This document shows, piece by piece, positions 36,239-44,459 of a stretch of DNA of 64,000 nucleotides (positions are counted from its first letter, which is position 1; every line of letters starts with the position of its first letter). Made by a program: the position numbers and the translations under genes. The stretch is from positions 496,001 to 560,000 of the forward strand of contig OY762511.1 of the NCBI GenBank assembly GCA_963665925.1, in the 5' to 3' direction. Below the pieces are notes generated by a model. That model saw only the letters and a list, made by a program, of their open reading frames with translations. It was not told the DNA's origin and searched no databases. This stretch comes from G963665925 sp963665925. Its GTDB lineage: Bacteria > Bacillota > Clostridia > Peptostreptococcales > Acidaminobacteraceae.

Positions 36239-36254
36239 TATTGTTTACTAAACA
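36221..36254. promoter_or_regulatory. Two LacI/GalR-type operators over the galK promoter
   Basis: TGTTTACTAAACA (36242-36254) is a perfect palindrome around its central base. TGTTTAGTTAACA (36221-36233) matches it with one symmetry break. Centres are 21 bases apart, two helical turns, on the same DNA face. The first overlaps the -35 box and spacer, so binding should repress. The likely binders are the two LacI-family proteins encoded at 36.6-38.6 kb. Confidence 0.7.
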
Positions 36255-36365
36255 TTTCTTTTTCACCCACCAATACTGATATACCCTCTCTTTTAGAGAA
36301 TTATTAACCCACATGGCAAGTTTTGCAATAAACCGGCTGTGCCTCATTGAATCGCCTCGGCAGAA

Positions 36366-36403
36366 CAAAAGAAGCCGGAGCATGTCAAGGCGCTCCGGCT
36401 TCT
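36366..36403 (-). terminator. Terminator after the first LacI-type regulator gene
   Basis: Perfect 12-bp arms AGAAGCCGGAGC and GCTCCGGCTTCT, followed by TTTTG on the minus strand. It lies about 200 bases past the regulator's stop codon, beyond the palindromic element, and shields the gal operon from read-through. Confidence 0.8.
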
Positions 36404-36413
36404 ATCAATATGT

Positions 36414-36597
36414 ATGGCACAACGTGCCCTCAGACTGTTGAAAACTCCAAAATCCTGCGTTGCTAGATGCAATCCACTCCAGTCACGTACGCAGAGTACG
36501 CTCTTAGAGCGAACTGCATCCGCGCCTGGTCCTTCGAAGTTTTCAACAGTCTGGAGTTTGTCGTCTTTGTCAACAACCTCATGGCACGATCGTGCCC
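36414..36597. repeat. Palindromic element with 16-bp inverted arms
   Basis: Exact arms CAGACTGTTGAAAACT (36431-36446) and their complement (36538-36553) enclose nested smaller inverted pairs: GATGCA/TGCATC, CGTAC/GTACG and GCTCTTAGAGC. Just outside, similar sequences ATGGCAC-AAC-GTGCCC (36414-36429) and ATGGCAC-GATC-GTGCCC (36581-36597) occur on each side. The layout resembles a small non-coding mobile or extragenic palindrome. A partial match to its CCAAAATCCTGCGTTGCTAG part occurs at 16.1 kb. Confidence 0.7.
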
Positions 36598-36603
36598 CTG
36601 GTT

Positions 36604-37617
36604 TTATTTCAGTGTTTCAACACTGCTTCTAATGACCAATTCCGTTGGAACTATGGTCTTCTTAGGAATCTGACGTCCCTCAGAAATCCGTTCCCGAAGC
36701 ATTTCGAGCGCGGTTCTGCCCATAAATTCCGTGTGGACCCTTACCGTGGTCAGGGGCGGTGTCAGGTATTCTGCAGCGGAAATATCATCAAAGCCTATCA
36801 GGCTTATGTCTCTCGGCACCTTTCGACCTGACTCGTGTATTGCACGCATGGCTCCGATTGCCATTGCGTCCGATGCCACAAAGAGGGCCGTTGGCAGTTC
36901 TTTCACGTCCAGCAGTTCACGCGTCAGTTCATATCCGTCCTCAACGCTGAAGTTCCCGACCTTGATCCAGTCGCTATTCAGAAAACCCTTCAGACGCATT
37001 TTTTCTATGAAGGATTGCTCCCGCAAATCCATCAGGGGCAGCTTATGCTCCCCAACGAACTCACGACCGCCTATGTATCCAATGTTCACATGACCCTGTT
37101 CAAACAAGTGCTCAAGAACATCACTTACCGCAACGCGGAAATCAATTGTAACAGCGTCGTATTTTCTGTCATCCGGTGAACAATCAACAAATACAATATT
37201 AGGCGATACGCTCGAAAGAACGTCAACTTCCTCAGGCCCGTACTTGCCAATCGCAATAATGCCATCCACATTGGCCAGCTGGGACAGCGACAAGCCCTGT
37301 TCATCTCTAAAAAGTGTACGCGTCTCGATTTTCAGTTGCTGGCACGCCCGCTCTATACCCGAACGGATAGACAGGTAGTAGGGGTCAGCAATTTCCTGAG
37401 ACATGGAGTACCACTGGGTGATCCCTATGACAAGCTTCTTTTTTTGACTGGCAGCACGGCGCTTGCTCTTCTTTGTATAATTAAGCGCTTCCGCCGTCTG
37501 AAATACTCTGCGTTTTGTCTCTTCTGAAACAGACAGCGTATGGTCATAGTTGAGTACTCTTGATACTGTAGCGGGAGAAACCCCGGCCTTCTTTGCAATA
37601 TCTCTTATTGTAGCCAT
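36604..37617 (-). CDS. LacI-family regulator, likely galactose repressor
   Basis: The 337-aa repressor has an N-terminal helix-turn-helix (TIRDIAKKAGVSPATVSRVL), a hinge helix region near 45-60 and a periplasmic-binding-like ligand domain ending with GFDDISAAEYLTPPLTTV. The ATG at 37617 is chosen because GGGGGA lies six bases upstream; this also gives the same length as the neighbour paralogue. It sits just upstream of the gal operon whose promoter carries two palindromic operators, so a GalR-like role is probable. Confidence 0.92.
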   Translation of the reverse strand: MATIRDIAKKAGVSPATVSRVLNYDHTLSVSEETKRRVFQTAEALNYTKKSKRRAASQKKKLVIGITQWYSMSQEIADPYYLSIRSGIERACQQLKIETRTLFRDEQGLSLSQLANVDGIIAIGKYGPEEVDVLSSVSPNIVFVDCSPDDRKYDAVTIDFRVAVSDVLEHLFEQGHVNIGYIGGREFVGEHKLPLMDLREQSFIEKMRLKGFLNSDWIKVGNFSVEDGYELTRELLDVKELPTALFVASDAMAIGAMRAIHESGRKVPRDISLIGFDDISAAEYLTPPLTTVRVHTEFMGRTALEMLRERISEGRQIPKKTIVPTELVIRSSVETLK

Positions 37618-37632
37618 TCCCATTCCCCCAAT

Positions 37633-38646
37633 CTATATTCTGTCCGGACTGCTTTCACGCAGTACCAGCGTCGTCGGTACAACAACCTTCAGTTTCAGAA
37701 TCCGTTTGTTTTGCAGCCGCTCAAGAAGCATGCGAACAGCATGACGTCCCATGAACTCCGTGCGTACCTTTACTGAAGAGAGTGACGGCATGGTGAATGC
37801 TGCTGCCGGAATATCGTCAAACCCGATGATATGCAGGTCCTTGCCAATTCTATACCCAGCCGCCTGAGCCGCGCGCATGGCACCTATTGCCAGTGTGTCA
37901 CTTGCTGCAAACACCGCTTCTGGAAACGTCTTTTCGTCAAGAAGCGCCCGCATTTTTTCAGACCCTTCTTCTATGTTGAACTCCCCTATTTTAACATACT
38001 GTTCGTTATAGGCATCTCTTTGGTCTAGAAAATACTTGAACCATGTATACCGTTCGTCTTCAAGTTCCCTGCCACTGGAATGAACGCGATTGTGCCCACC
38101 GATATAGGCCACACTATCAAACCCGCAGGACTTGAAATAGTCGAGCACATCCGCCACGGCCTGTTCATAATTGGGAAGAATACAGTCGTATGCCCCAGAT
38201 TCAGGCTCAAAGTCTACAAATACAATATTTTGATTTACCCTATGTATATTTTCAATCTCACTTTTTTCAAATCGACTGATGGCAATGATGCCGTCAAGAG
38301 TATCACTTTCCTGCGACCGATCCGAGAACTTCTCAAGACTCAGATTCACAATCTGAATGCCAAAATCCAGACAGGCGCTTTCTATCCCCATGCGTATGGA
38401 CAGGTAGTAAGGGTCGTCCAACTCCGCGTCCTCAGACAGGCCAGAAATTATACCTATACTAAGGCCTGTGCCCTGGACAAGATTATCCACATGCGGTCCT
38501 TTTCCATATTGTACAGCCTCTGCAATCCGAAAGATGCGTTTACGCGTATCATCGCCGACTGAGAGCGTTTTATCGTAGTTCAGTACTCTAGAAACCGTTG
38601 CGGTAGAAACGCCCGCCTGGTCCGCTATATCTTTAAGCGTTGCCAA
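37633..38646 (-). CDS. LacI-family regulator, tandem paralogue
   Basis: The 337-aa repressor is clearly related to the next gene: both have VSRVLNYD-(H/K)-TLSV after the helix-turn-helix, DPYYLSIR in the ligand domain and GFDDI near the C-terminus. Ligand-pocket segments differ, so the two may answer to different sugars or be a duplicated pair with divided roles. It precedes the first regulator by 15 bases and is probably co-transcribed. Its targets outside the gal promoter are unknown. Confidence 0.9.
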   Translation of the reverse strand: MATLKDIADQAGVSTATVSRVLNYDKTLSVGDDTRKRIFRIAEAVQYGKGPHVDNLVQGTGLSIGIISGLSEDAELDDPYYLSIRMGIESACLDFGIQIVNLSLEKFSDRSQESDTLDGIIAISRFEKSEIENIHRVNQNIVFVDFEPESGAYDCILPNYEQAVADVLDYFKSCGFDSVAYIGGHNRVHSSGRELEDERYTWFKYFLDQRDAYNEQYVKIGEFNIEEGSEKMRALLDEKTFPEAVFAASDTLAIGAMRAAQAAGYRIGKDLHIIGFDDIPAAAFTMPSLSSVKVRTEFMGRHAVRMLLERLQNKRILKLKVVVPTTLVLRESSPDRI

Positions 38647-38732
38647 ACTTATCCTCTCCTTGCCATTTGTCCATTACATTGTATTCCAATTACAGTGCCC
38701 CATGCAAGACTTTGTCTCAGTTCCCATCAATC

Positions 38733-38785
38733 AAAAAGTCCCAACAAGCACGCCGCGCTTCACAGCGCTGCGGTTTCATCGGGAC
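38733..38785 (-). terminator. Terminator of mnaA/wecB
   Basis: GTCCC and GGGAC outer arms with an inner GC-rich stem (GCAGCGC/GCGCGGC region), followed by TTTTTG on the minus strand, just after the epimerase stop. Confidence 0.75.
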
Positions 38786-38797
38786 CTCATCTTGCCA

Positions 38798-39913
38798 TTA
38801 AATTTTATAGTACGTTTTCAGCGCTTCTATAATTCGCATGCTGGCTTTTCCATCACCGTAAGGGTTTGTGGCCTGGCTCATCTGCCTATATGCATTACGG
38901 GAAGCAAGCAGCTCCGCCCCCAGTTCCACAATGCGCTGTCTGCTCACACCTGCAAGCTTAACAGTCCCCGCATCTACAGCTTCTGGACGCTCCGTCTCGG
39001 TTCGCAGTACAAGCACAGGCTTTCCGATTGCCGGCGCCTCTTCCTGTATGCCGCCCGAATCTGTCAATATCAGATAGGATTTGTTGATTAGATTTTGAAA
39101 TGGCTTGTACTCCATTGGTTCAATCAAATGAATTCTTGGATGATTGTCCAGATGCTTTCGTGCTATTTCTCGAACCTTTGGATTCAGGTGCATGGGAAAT
39201 ACCAGCTGCACATCATCAAAGCTGTCTACGAGCTCTCTGCACGCGCCAAAGATGTTTTCCATCGGTTCTCCGAGATTTTCTCTTCGATGCGCTGTCAGAA
39301 GCACAACGCGGCTCTTTTCATAATCAATTTCATCAAGAGAGGCATTGCCGAATTTGAAGTCGTTTTCAACAACCTGCATCATGGCATCGATCACTGTATT
39401 GCCTGTTCTGATGACACTGTCCATACGAATGCCTTCACGCTGAAGGTTTTCAATATTGCCCTCTGTCGGTGCAAAATGAAGATCCGCTATGCGTCCTGTC
39501 AAAGACCTGTTCATCTCTTCAGGAAATGGAGACAGCTTGTCCTGGCTCCTGAGACCGGCCTCAACATGACCGACCTGGACCCCATTGTAAAATGCCGCCA
39601 AAGAGGCACTGAGTGTCGTGGTAGTATCCCCATGAACCAGGATCATGTCCGGCTTGGCTTCCTTGATTACGGACTCAAGGCCTTCAAGCACCCTGGAAGT
39701 AATCTGTCCAAGCGTCTGACCCGCCTTCATAATATTAAGATCGTAGTCGGGCTTGATATCAAAAAGGTCCAAAACCTGGTCCAGCATTTCACGATGCTGG
39801 GCGGTAACACAGACTATGGATTCAAAGTTCGAATCTGCTTCAAGCGCCTTAACCACTGGCGCCATTTTTATCGCTTCTGGTCTCGTTCCGAAAACAGACA
39901 TTATTTTCTTCAA
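38798..39913 (-). CDS. mnaA: UDP-N-acetylglucosamine 2-epimerase (non-hydrolysing)
   Basis: The 371-aa WecB/MnaA-type epimerase makes UDP-ManNAc for wall teichoic acid linkage units or other surface polymers. Family motifs are FGTRPEAIKMAPVV at the start, HVEAGLRS, LLTAHRRENLG and DSGGIQEEAPAIGKPV. The start is a TTG at 39913 with AAAGGAG eight bases upstream; the nearest ATG (39901) is too far from it. It neighbours tagO, and in Bacillus mnaA also sits just before the atp operon. Confidence 0.94.
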   Translation of the reverse strand: MKKIMSVFGTRPEAIKMAPVVKALEADSNFESIVCVTAQHREMLDQVLDLFDIKPDYDLNIMKAGQTLGQITSRVLEGLESVIKEAKPDMILVHGDTTTTLSASLAAFYNGVQVGHVEAGLRSQDKLSPFPEEMNRSLTGRIADLHFAPTEGNIENLQREGIRMDSVIRTGNTVIDAMMQVVENDFKFGNASLDEIDYEKSRVVLLTAHRRENLGEPMENIFGACRELVDSFDDVQLVFPMHLNPKVREIARKHLDNHPRIHLIEPMEYKPFQNLINKSYLILTDSGGIQEEAPAIGKPVLVLRTETERPEAVDAGTVKLAGVSRQRIVELGAELLASRNAYRQMSQATNPYGDGKASMRIIEALKTYYKI

Positions 39914-39982
39914 AATCTATACTCCTTTAAAGTCCTTTTAAAGTCAGACTGCTGAAATCGTGTCTACATAAATCGTCTGAAC

Positions 39983-41056
39983 TTATGCTTCGTCGTCCAC
40001 CTTGTCAGAAGACATGGTCTGATGAATTGGAATCGCAATCAAGATAAGTGCCAGTGTCAGCACTATAAATGTATTGAAAAAATTCTGGCTCGCAAGGAAA
40101 ATCGCACTGGTGCCCATGAGCGCCGCAATAAGATAGAGGGTCAGCACCGCACGCTTCTGATTCATACCAACCTGAAGCAGCCTGTGATGCAGATGTCCCT
40201 TATCCGCTTCAGCGATTGAGCGTCCAGACATAAGTCTCCTTAAAATTGCGAAGGTCGTGTCAAATATAGGCAGACCCAGCGCCAATACAGGTATTGCCAC
40301 TGCCACAACAGCCGTTCCCTTCAGTGCACCGTCCACAGAGGCGGATGCAAGGAGAAATCCTAACATGAGCGAACCGGCATCTCCCATGAAGATACGTGCC
40401 GGATTAAAGTTATGCGGTAAAAATCCGATGCAGGCACCGGCAATGATTATCGTAAGAAGGGCAACCTCATTCATATGCGCTGCCAGCGCGATATCCTGTC
40501 CACCGAACTGAAGGGCTACAAGCGTCAGTGTAATTGCGCCAATGGAACTGATTCCAGCAGCCAGTCCATCAAGACCATCAATGAGATTGACCGTATTTGT
40601 AATGCCCACAATCCAGAAAACAGTCACAGGAAAACTGACGATTCCCAGTGGAATCATCCCCTGATCTGGATGAATAAAGTTCGAAAAGAATTCGATGCGA
40701 ATACCACACGCATAAAGCACGATCGCTGCGAGCAGCTGAAAGAGGAGCTTTGTCTTTGCACTGATTGTATGTATATCATCGATAATTCCTGTTATAACCA
40801 TAAGGGATGCCCCAAAGATTATGGCTGCCATTTTGATGAATTCCATCTCGCTGAAAAGCGCATAGGCCACTAAAAAACCAATGAAAATGGCCAGTCCGCC
40901 CATTCTCGGAATCGGTTTCGTGTGCACCCGCCGTTCATCCTTAGGAATATCGACAGCACCCACGCGAATTGCAAGTCTTCGTACCAGTGGCGTCAGACCG
41001 TATGTCACGCATGCGGAAAGCACCATTGCAAGCACCAATTTATAAGTAATATCCAT
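39983..41056 (-). CDS. tagO: Undecaprenyl-phosphate GlcNAc-1-phosphate transferase
   Basis: The 357-aa MraY/WecA-family enzyme has about ten membrane helices. It transfers GlcNAc-1-P (or a related sugar) to undecaprenyl phosphate, starting wall teichoic acid or another surface glycan. Motifs are RVHTKPIPRMGGLAIF, the Asp-rich ITGIIDDIH, NLIDGLDGLAAGIS, FNPARIFMGDAGSLMLG and the cytoplasmic HLHHRLLQ loop. It is placed upstream of mnaA, which supplies UDP-ManNAc for the next step. Confidence 0.94.
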   Translation of the reverse strand: MDITYKLVLAMVLSACVTYGLTPLVRRLAIRVGAVDIPKDERRVHTKPIPRMGGLAIFIGFLVAYALFSEMEFIKMAAIIFGASLMVITGIIDDIHTISAKTKLLFQLLAAIVLYACGIRIEFFSNFIHPDQGMIPLGIVSFPVTVFWIVGITNTVNLIDGLDGLAAGISSIGAITLTLVALQFGGQDIALAAHMNEVALLTIIIAGACIGFLPHNFNPARIFMGDAGSLMLGFLLASASVDGALKGTAVVAVAIPVLALGLPIFDTTFAILRRLMSGRSIAEADKGHLHHRLLQVGMNQKRAVLTLYLIAALMGTSAIFLASQNFFNTFIVLTLALILIAIPIHQTMSSDKVDDEA

Positions 41057-41219
41057 TTATTCACCTCGTAATGTCGTAGAGCAGTTCACTCTTATACGTT
41101 ACGTATTGTATACCTTTTTTGCCAAAACTTCAATGTGTTCAACGATTGTGTAATCTTTTTTTAACGGGTGTGAACCCGGTGTGTCTTCACGGCTTCAGCA
41201 GCACTTGGGTTTCAGCCCA

Positions 41220-41257
41220 TAAAACAACCCCATGCATGCCTCAGACACGCATGGGGT
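41220..41257 (-). terminator. Terminator of the dCMP deaminase gene
   Basis: CCCCATGC and GCATGGGG arms followed on the minus strand by TTGTTTTA, about 30 bases after the stop codon. Confidence 0.75.
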
Positions 41258-41289
41258 CTATGTATATCATTTTGTTCTATTTAAAAGCA

Positions 41290-41778
41290 TCAATATCCAA
41301 ACTGATTCTGCAAGGAGTCATCGTAGTAGACCCAATCGCATACATCGATGGTCTTGTATTCATTTCCGGTTTCACGAATGACGACGTGTTCAATTCCAGC
41401 ATTGATAATGAGTCTTTTGCACATGGAACAGGAATTGGCATCTGCAATCAGCTCACCCGTCGGCTTGTCTCGCCCTACCAGGTAGAGGGTCGATCCGATC
41501 ATCCTTCTGCGCGAAGCAGAAATGATGGCATTGGCCTCGGCATGCACCGATCTGCATTTCTCATACATCTGTCCTCGTGGAATTTTAAGTCTTTCCCGTT
41601 CACAGGTTCCAATGTCAAGACAGTTCTTCCTGCCTCTAGGAGCACCTGTATAGCCAGTCGATATAATCTCATCGTCATTGACGATAATGGCCCCGTAATT
41701 TCTGCGCAGACAGGTTCCACGCTCAAGCACCGTCTCCGCAATGTCCAGATAATAATTAACCTTGTCTCTTCTCTCCAA
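41290..41778 (-). CDS. comEB: Deoxycytidylate deaminase, ComEB family
   Basis: The 162-aa zinc-dependent deaminase converts dCMP to dUMP for dTTP synthesis. The zinc site is His79-Ala-Glu81 (in SVHAEANAI) and Cys117-x-x-Cys120 (in CSMC). It matches dCMP deaminases in length and in the GYTGAPRGRKNC loop. Despite the competence-gene name in Bacillus, its role is nucleotide metabolism. It is next to upp and near tdk, both pyrimidine salvage genes. Confidence 0.93.
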   Translation of the reverse strand: MERRDKVNYYLDIAETVLERGTCLRRNYGAIIVNDDEIISTGYTGAPRGRKNCLDIGTCERERLKIPRGQMYEKCRSVHAEANAIISASRRRMIGSTLYLVGRDKPTGELIADANSCSMCKRLIINAGIEHVVIRETGNEYKTIDVCDWVYYDDSLQNQFGY

Positions 41779-41861
41779 GTGTATCGCCTCCCAAAAACAT
41801 TATAGCGCAATTTTCCATCTTTCATACAGGTCAAATGGTTCAATTCGTCTGAATGCAGAAT

Positions 41862-41899
41862 AAAAAGCACAGAGCGGCTTACAGGCTGCTCTGTGCTTT
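41862..41899 (-). terminator. Terminator of upp
   Basis: Perfect 12-bp arms AAAGCACAGAGC and GCTCTGTGCTTT, followed by TT on the minus strand, about 50 bases after the upp stop. Confidence 0.85.
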
Positions 41900-41948
41900 C
41901 AGGTTTTGTATTGAATTTGTACCTATGGTTTCTGCTTGATGGACGCTA

Positions 41949-42578
41949 CTACTTCGTTCCGAAAAGACGGTCGCCTGCATCGCCAAGACCTGGAACGATG
42001 TAAGCATGGTCATTCAGTTTTTCGTCGATTGCAGCCACATAAATATCCACGTCAGCATGCGCGTCTTGTACAGCCTTAATACCTTCTGGGCAAGCCACAA
42101 GACATGCCAGCTTGATATTTGTTGCACCTCTGTCCTTAATGAACTGGATTGCAGCATTTGCAGAACCGCCAGTTGCCAGCATAGGATCGACAACAATCAG
42201 CTCACGCTCTTCAACATCCGTTGGCAGCTTGCAGTAGTATTCTACCGGCTCTAGAGTCTCTGGATCTCTGTATAGACCCACGTGACCCACCTTCGCTGCA
42301 GGAAGAAGGTTCAGGAAGCCATCAACCATACCCAGACCCGCTCTTAGAATTGGAACGATGCCCAGTTTACGACCAGCAAGCACTTTAGATTTCGCTTTTG
42401 CCACTGGCGTCTCGATGTCAACTTCCTCAAGTGGAAGATCGCGTGTAACCTCATAACACATCAGCATGGAAATTTCCTTAACCAGTTCACGGAATTCCTT
42501 AGCACCTGTGTTCTTGTCTCTAATCAGCGTCACCTTGTGCTGAATTAATGGGTGGTCCATTTCAACAACTCTGTTCAT
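41949..42578 (-). CDS. upp: Uracil phosphoribosyltransferase
   Basis: The 209-aa enzyme makes UMP from uracil and PRPP. The PRPP-binding loop is VVDPMLATGGSANAAI (about residues 128-143), and the uracil site is in YIVPGLGDAGDRLFGT near the C-terminus. Length is exactly that of the family. It lies between comEB and rpiB, matching the Bacillus backbone. Confidence 0.97.
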   Translation of the reverse strand: MNRVVEMDHPLIQHKVTLIRDKNTGAKEFRELVKEISMLMCYEVTRDLPLEEVDIETPVAKAKSKVLAGRKLGIVPILRAGLGMVDGFLNLLPAAKVGHVGLYRDPETLEPVEYYCKLPTDVEERELIVVDPMLATGGSANAAIQFIKDRGATNIKLACLVACPEGIKAVQDAHADVDIYVAAIDEKLNDHAYIVPGLGDAGDRLFGTK

Positions 42579-42654
42579 TCGCTAAACCCCTCTCGCTATA
42601 AACTTATAGTTTTACCCTTTCTGAATCAAATTCAGAATCCAATACACATCATTT

Positions 42655-42687
42655 GCCTGCCCTGATGGCCAAATGGCCCGACAGGCT
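42655..42687 (-). terminator. Possible terminator of rpiB
   Basis: An imperfect GCCTG/CAGGC hairpin with an inner GGCC/GGCC pair lies about 45 bases after the rpiB stop. It lacks a strong T run, so it may only partly terminate. Confidence 0.4.
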
Positions 42688-42732
42688 CTATATGAATCGC
42701 CTTTCGCTATTAGCACAGACGTTTCCCTACAT

Positions 42733-43182
42733 CTATTTGCTGTACTTGTTTTCGATTTCAGTAATCAGGTTTACACGTCTTTCATGACGTCCACCTTCAA
42801 ACTCAGCTTCAAGGTATGTGTCCACTATTTTAAGTGCAAGTCCCTGTCCAAGAACACGGGCACCCAGTGCAATCATGTTTGCATTGTTGTGCAGCTTTGC
42901 CATTTCTGATGAAAAACAGTCATTTACAAGCGCACAGCGAATGCCGCTCACCTTGTTTGCAGCCAGTGAGATACCAATGCCCGTACCGCACATAACGATA
43001 CCGCACGCACACTCGCCTGATGCTACAGCTTCAGCTGTAATACGTCCATACTCAGGATAATCGCATGAATCTGCAGTATGTGTACCGAAGTCTACAACCT
43101 CATGCCCCTTTGCTTCAAGATGCTCTTTTACTACTTTTTTCAAATCAAGTGCACCATGATCGCTGCCTATTGCTATTTTCAT
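42733..43182 (-). CDS. rpiB: Ribose-5-phosphate isomerase B
   Basis: The 149-aa RpiB/LacAB-family sugar isomerase interconverts ribose-5-P and ribulose-5-P. Landmarks are IAIGSDHGALDLKK, the catalytic Cys in GIVMCGTGIGISLAANK and HNNANMIALGARV. Start ATG 43182 (MKIAIG) has AGGAGG six bases upstream; the longer frame has no site. It lies between sua5 and upp, the usual place in Firmicutes. Confidence 0.95.
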   Translation of the reverse strand: MKIAIGSDHGALDLKKVVKEHLEAKGHEVVDFGTHTADSCDYPEYGRITAEAVASGECACGIVMCGTGIGISLAANKVSGIRCALVNDCFSSEMAKLHNNANMIALGARVLGQGLALKIVDTYLEAEFEGGRHERRVNLITEIENKYSK

Positions 43183-43284
43183 AGCCATCCTCCTTAAAAC
43201 TCTCTGGTATATTATCTCATATGATATTGATTTGTCCATGCATTTCTCTACCTGTTAAAAAAATGCAACACTGCAAATCCACAT

Positions 43285-44337
43285 TTAAACTTTTATTATC
43301 TGGTAACCTGCAGCCTTTTGCATCCGGTTCATGAGTGCATGTCCAATGCCCGCTCTTGAGTACCCTTCCGCAAGAATGATCTCCACCCCGTCCTTGTCAA
43401 AGTCTCTCAGAACTGAGAAAAGACTGCTTGCAAGCTTTGGCAAATCAGATTTTGAACCCAGACTCTTCTTATAGGCACAGTCGTAAGTGTCAAAATGCTC
43501 GTCGCATGTCATTATACCCACTTTACAACCCTGTGCTTCAAGGCTTTTCGCCCTTCCGGAGATTTCACGAAGGACCGCTTCATCATCCCCTTCAAAGATC
43601 ATAAGATCCGCATCAGGGGCGTAATGCGTATATTTCATGCCAGGCGATTTGGGTGCAATGTCATCTGACAGTTTCTTTTCTATGGCAGGATCGACATCAC
43701 ATCGTCCTATGAGTTCAATAATCGCTTCACGTGTCACACCGCCCGGTCGCAATATCACCGGCGTGCTCCCCGTTACATCCAGCACTGTGGACTCCAGACC
43801 GACATCTGATGCGTGTCCGCATACAATTGCGTCCACACGTCCGCTTAGGTCATGAACCACATGGGCTGCGTCTGTCGGTGAAGGCTTGCCTGAAAGGTTG
43901 GCACTTGGTGCAGCAACAGGCACACCCGCCGCGCGGATCAGGGCTGTGGCTATGGGATGTGACGGCATACGTACTGCCACCGTATCAAGTCCAGCGGTCA
44001 CAGACTCCGGCACCGTCGCCCTCTTTGGAAAAACCAGGGTCAGTGGCCCAGGCCAGAAGGCTTCAATGAGCTTCTTCGCCATTTGCGAAACACAGTCTGT
44101 CAAATCGTACAGTGCCTCTTCATCAGCAATGTGTACAATAAGCGGATTGTCTGAAGGTCTTCCCTTTGCCTTGAAGATTTTCGCAACCGCTTGGGCATCC
44201 AGTGCATTTGCCCCTAAGCCGTATACGGTTTCAGTGGGAAAGGCCACCGTGCCGCCACTGCGCAAAATTTGAGCCGCTTCCTGTATCAGGGCGGCATTTG
44301 AGTTTTCATCTTTAATATCAAAAATCTGTGTTTTCAT
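43285..44337 (-). CDS. sua5: Threonylcarbamoyl-AMP synthase
   Basis: The 350-aa two-domain Sua5 makes threonylcarbamoyl-AMP from threonine, bicarbonate and ATP for the t6A37 modification of ANN-reading tRNAs. The YrdC-like domain (about 1-205) has GGTVAFPTETVYGLGANA, KGRPSDNPLIVHI, PSANLSGKPSPTDA and ILRPGG; the C-terminal Sua5 domain (about 230-350) has APGMKYTHYAPDA-like sequence (here KSPGMKYTHYAPDA). It precedes rpiB and follows the antiporter gene. Confidence 0.95.
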   Translation of the reverse strand: MKTQIFDIKDENSNAALIQEAAQILRSGGTVAFPTETVYGLGANALDAQAVAKIFKAKGRPSDNPLIVHIADEEALYDLTDCVSQMAKKLIEAFWPGPLTLVFPKRATVPESVTAGLDTVAVRMPSHPIATALIRAAGVPVAAPSANLSGKPSPTDAAHVVHDLSGRVDAIVCGHASDVGLESTVLDVTGSTPVILRPGGVTREAIIELIGRCDVDPAIEKKLSDDIAPKSPGMKYTHYAPDADLMIFEGDDEAVLREISGRAKSLEAQGCKVGIMTCDEHFDTYDCAYKKSLGSKSDLPKLASSLFSVLRDFDKDGVEIILAEGYSRAGIGHALMNRMQKAAGYQIIKV

Positions 44338-44412
44338 TTAAAACACCTTCTCACTTGAGGTCGCGTTAAATACATCATTAATATTATATAGAGTTTTTCT
44401 GCAATTTCAAGC

Positions 44413-44446
44413 AAAAATCCCATAAAGACTTTCGCCTTTATGGGAC
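44413..44446 (-). terminator. Terminator of the antiporter gene
   Basis: Perfect 10-bp arms TCCCATAAAG and CTTTATGGGA followed by TTTTTGC on the minus strand, 14 bases after the stop. Confidence 0.9.
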
Positions 44447-44459
44447 TTGATAAAACATA

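Noticed and set aside
39095..39955. 286-aa plus-strand frame across mnaA
   Set aside because: It is antisense to a clear epimerase gene and has unlike-protein composition; an overlap artefact.
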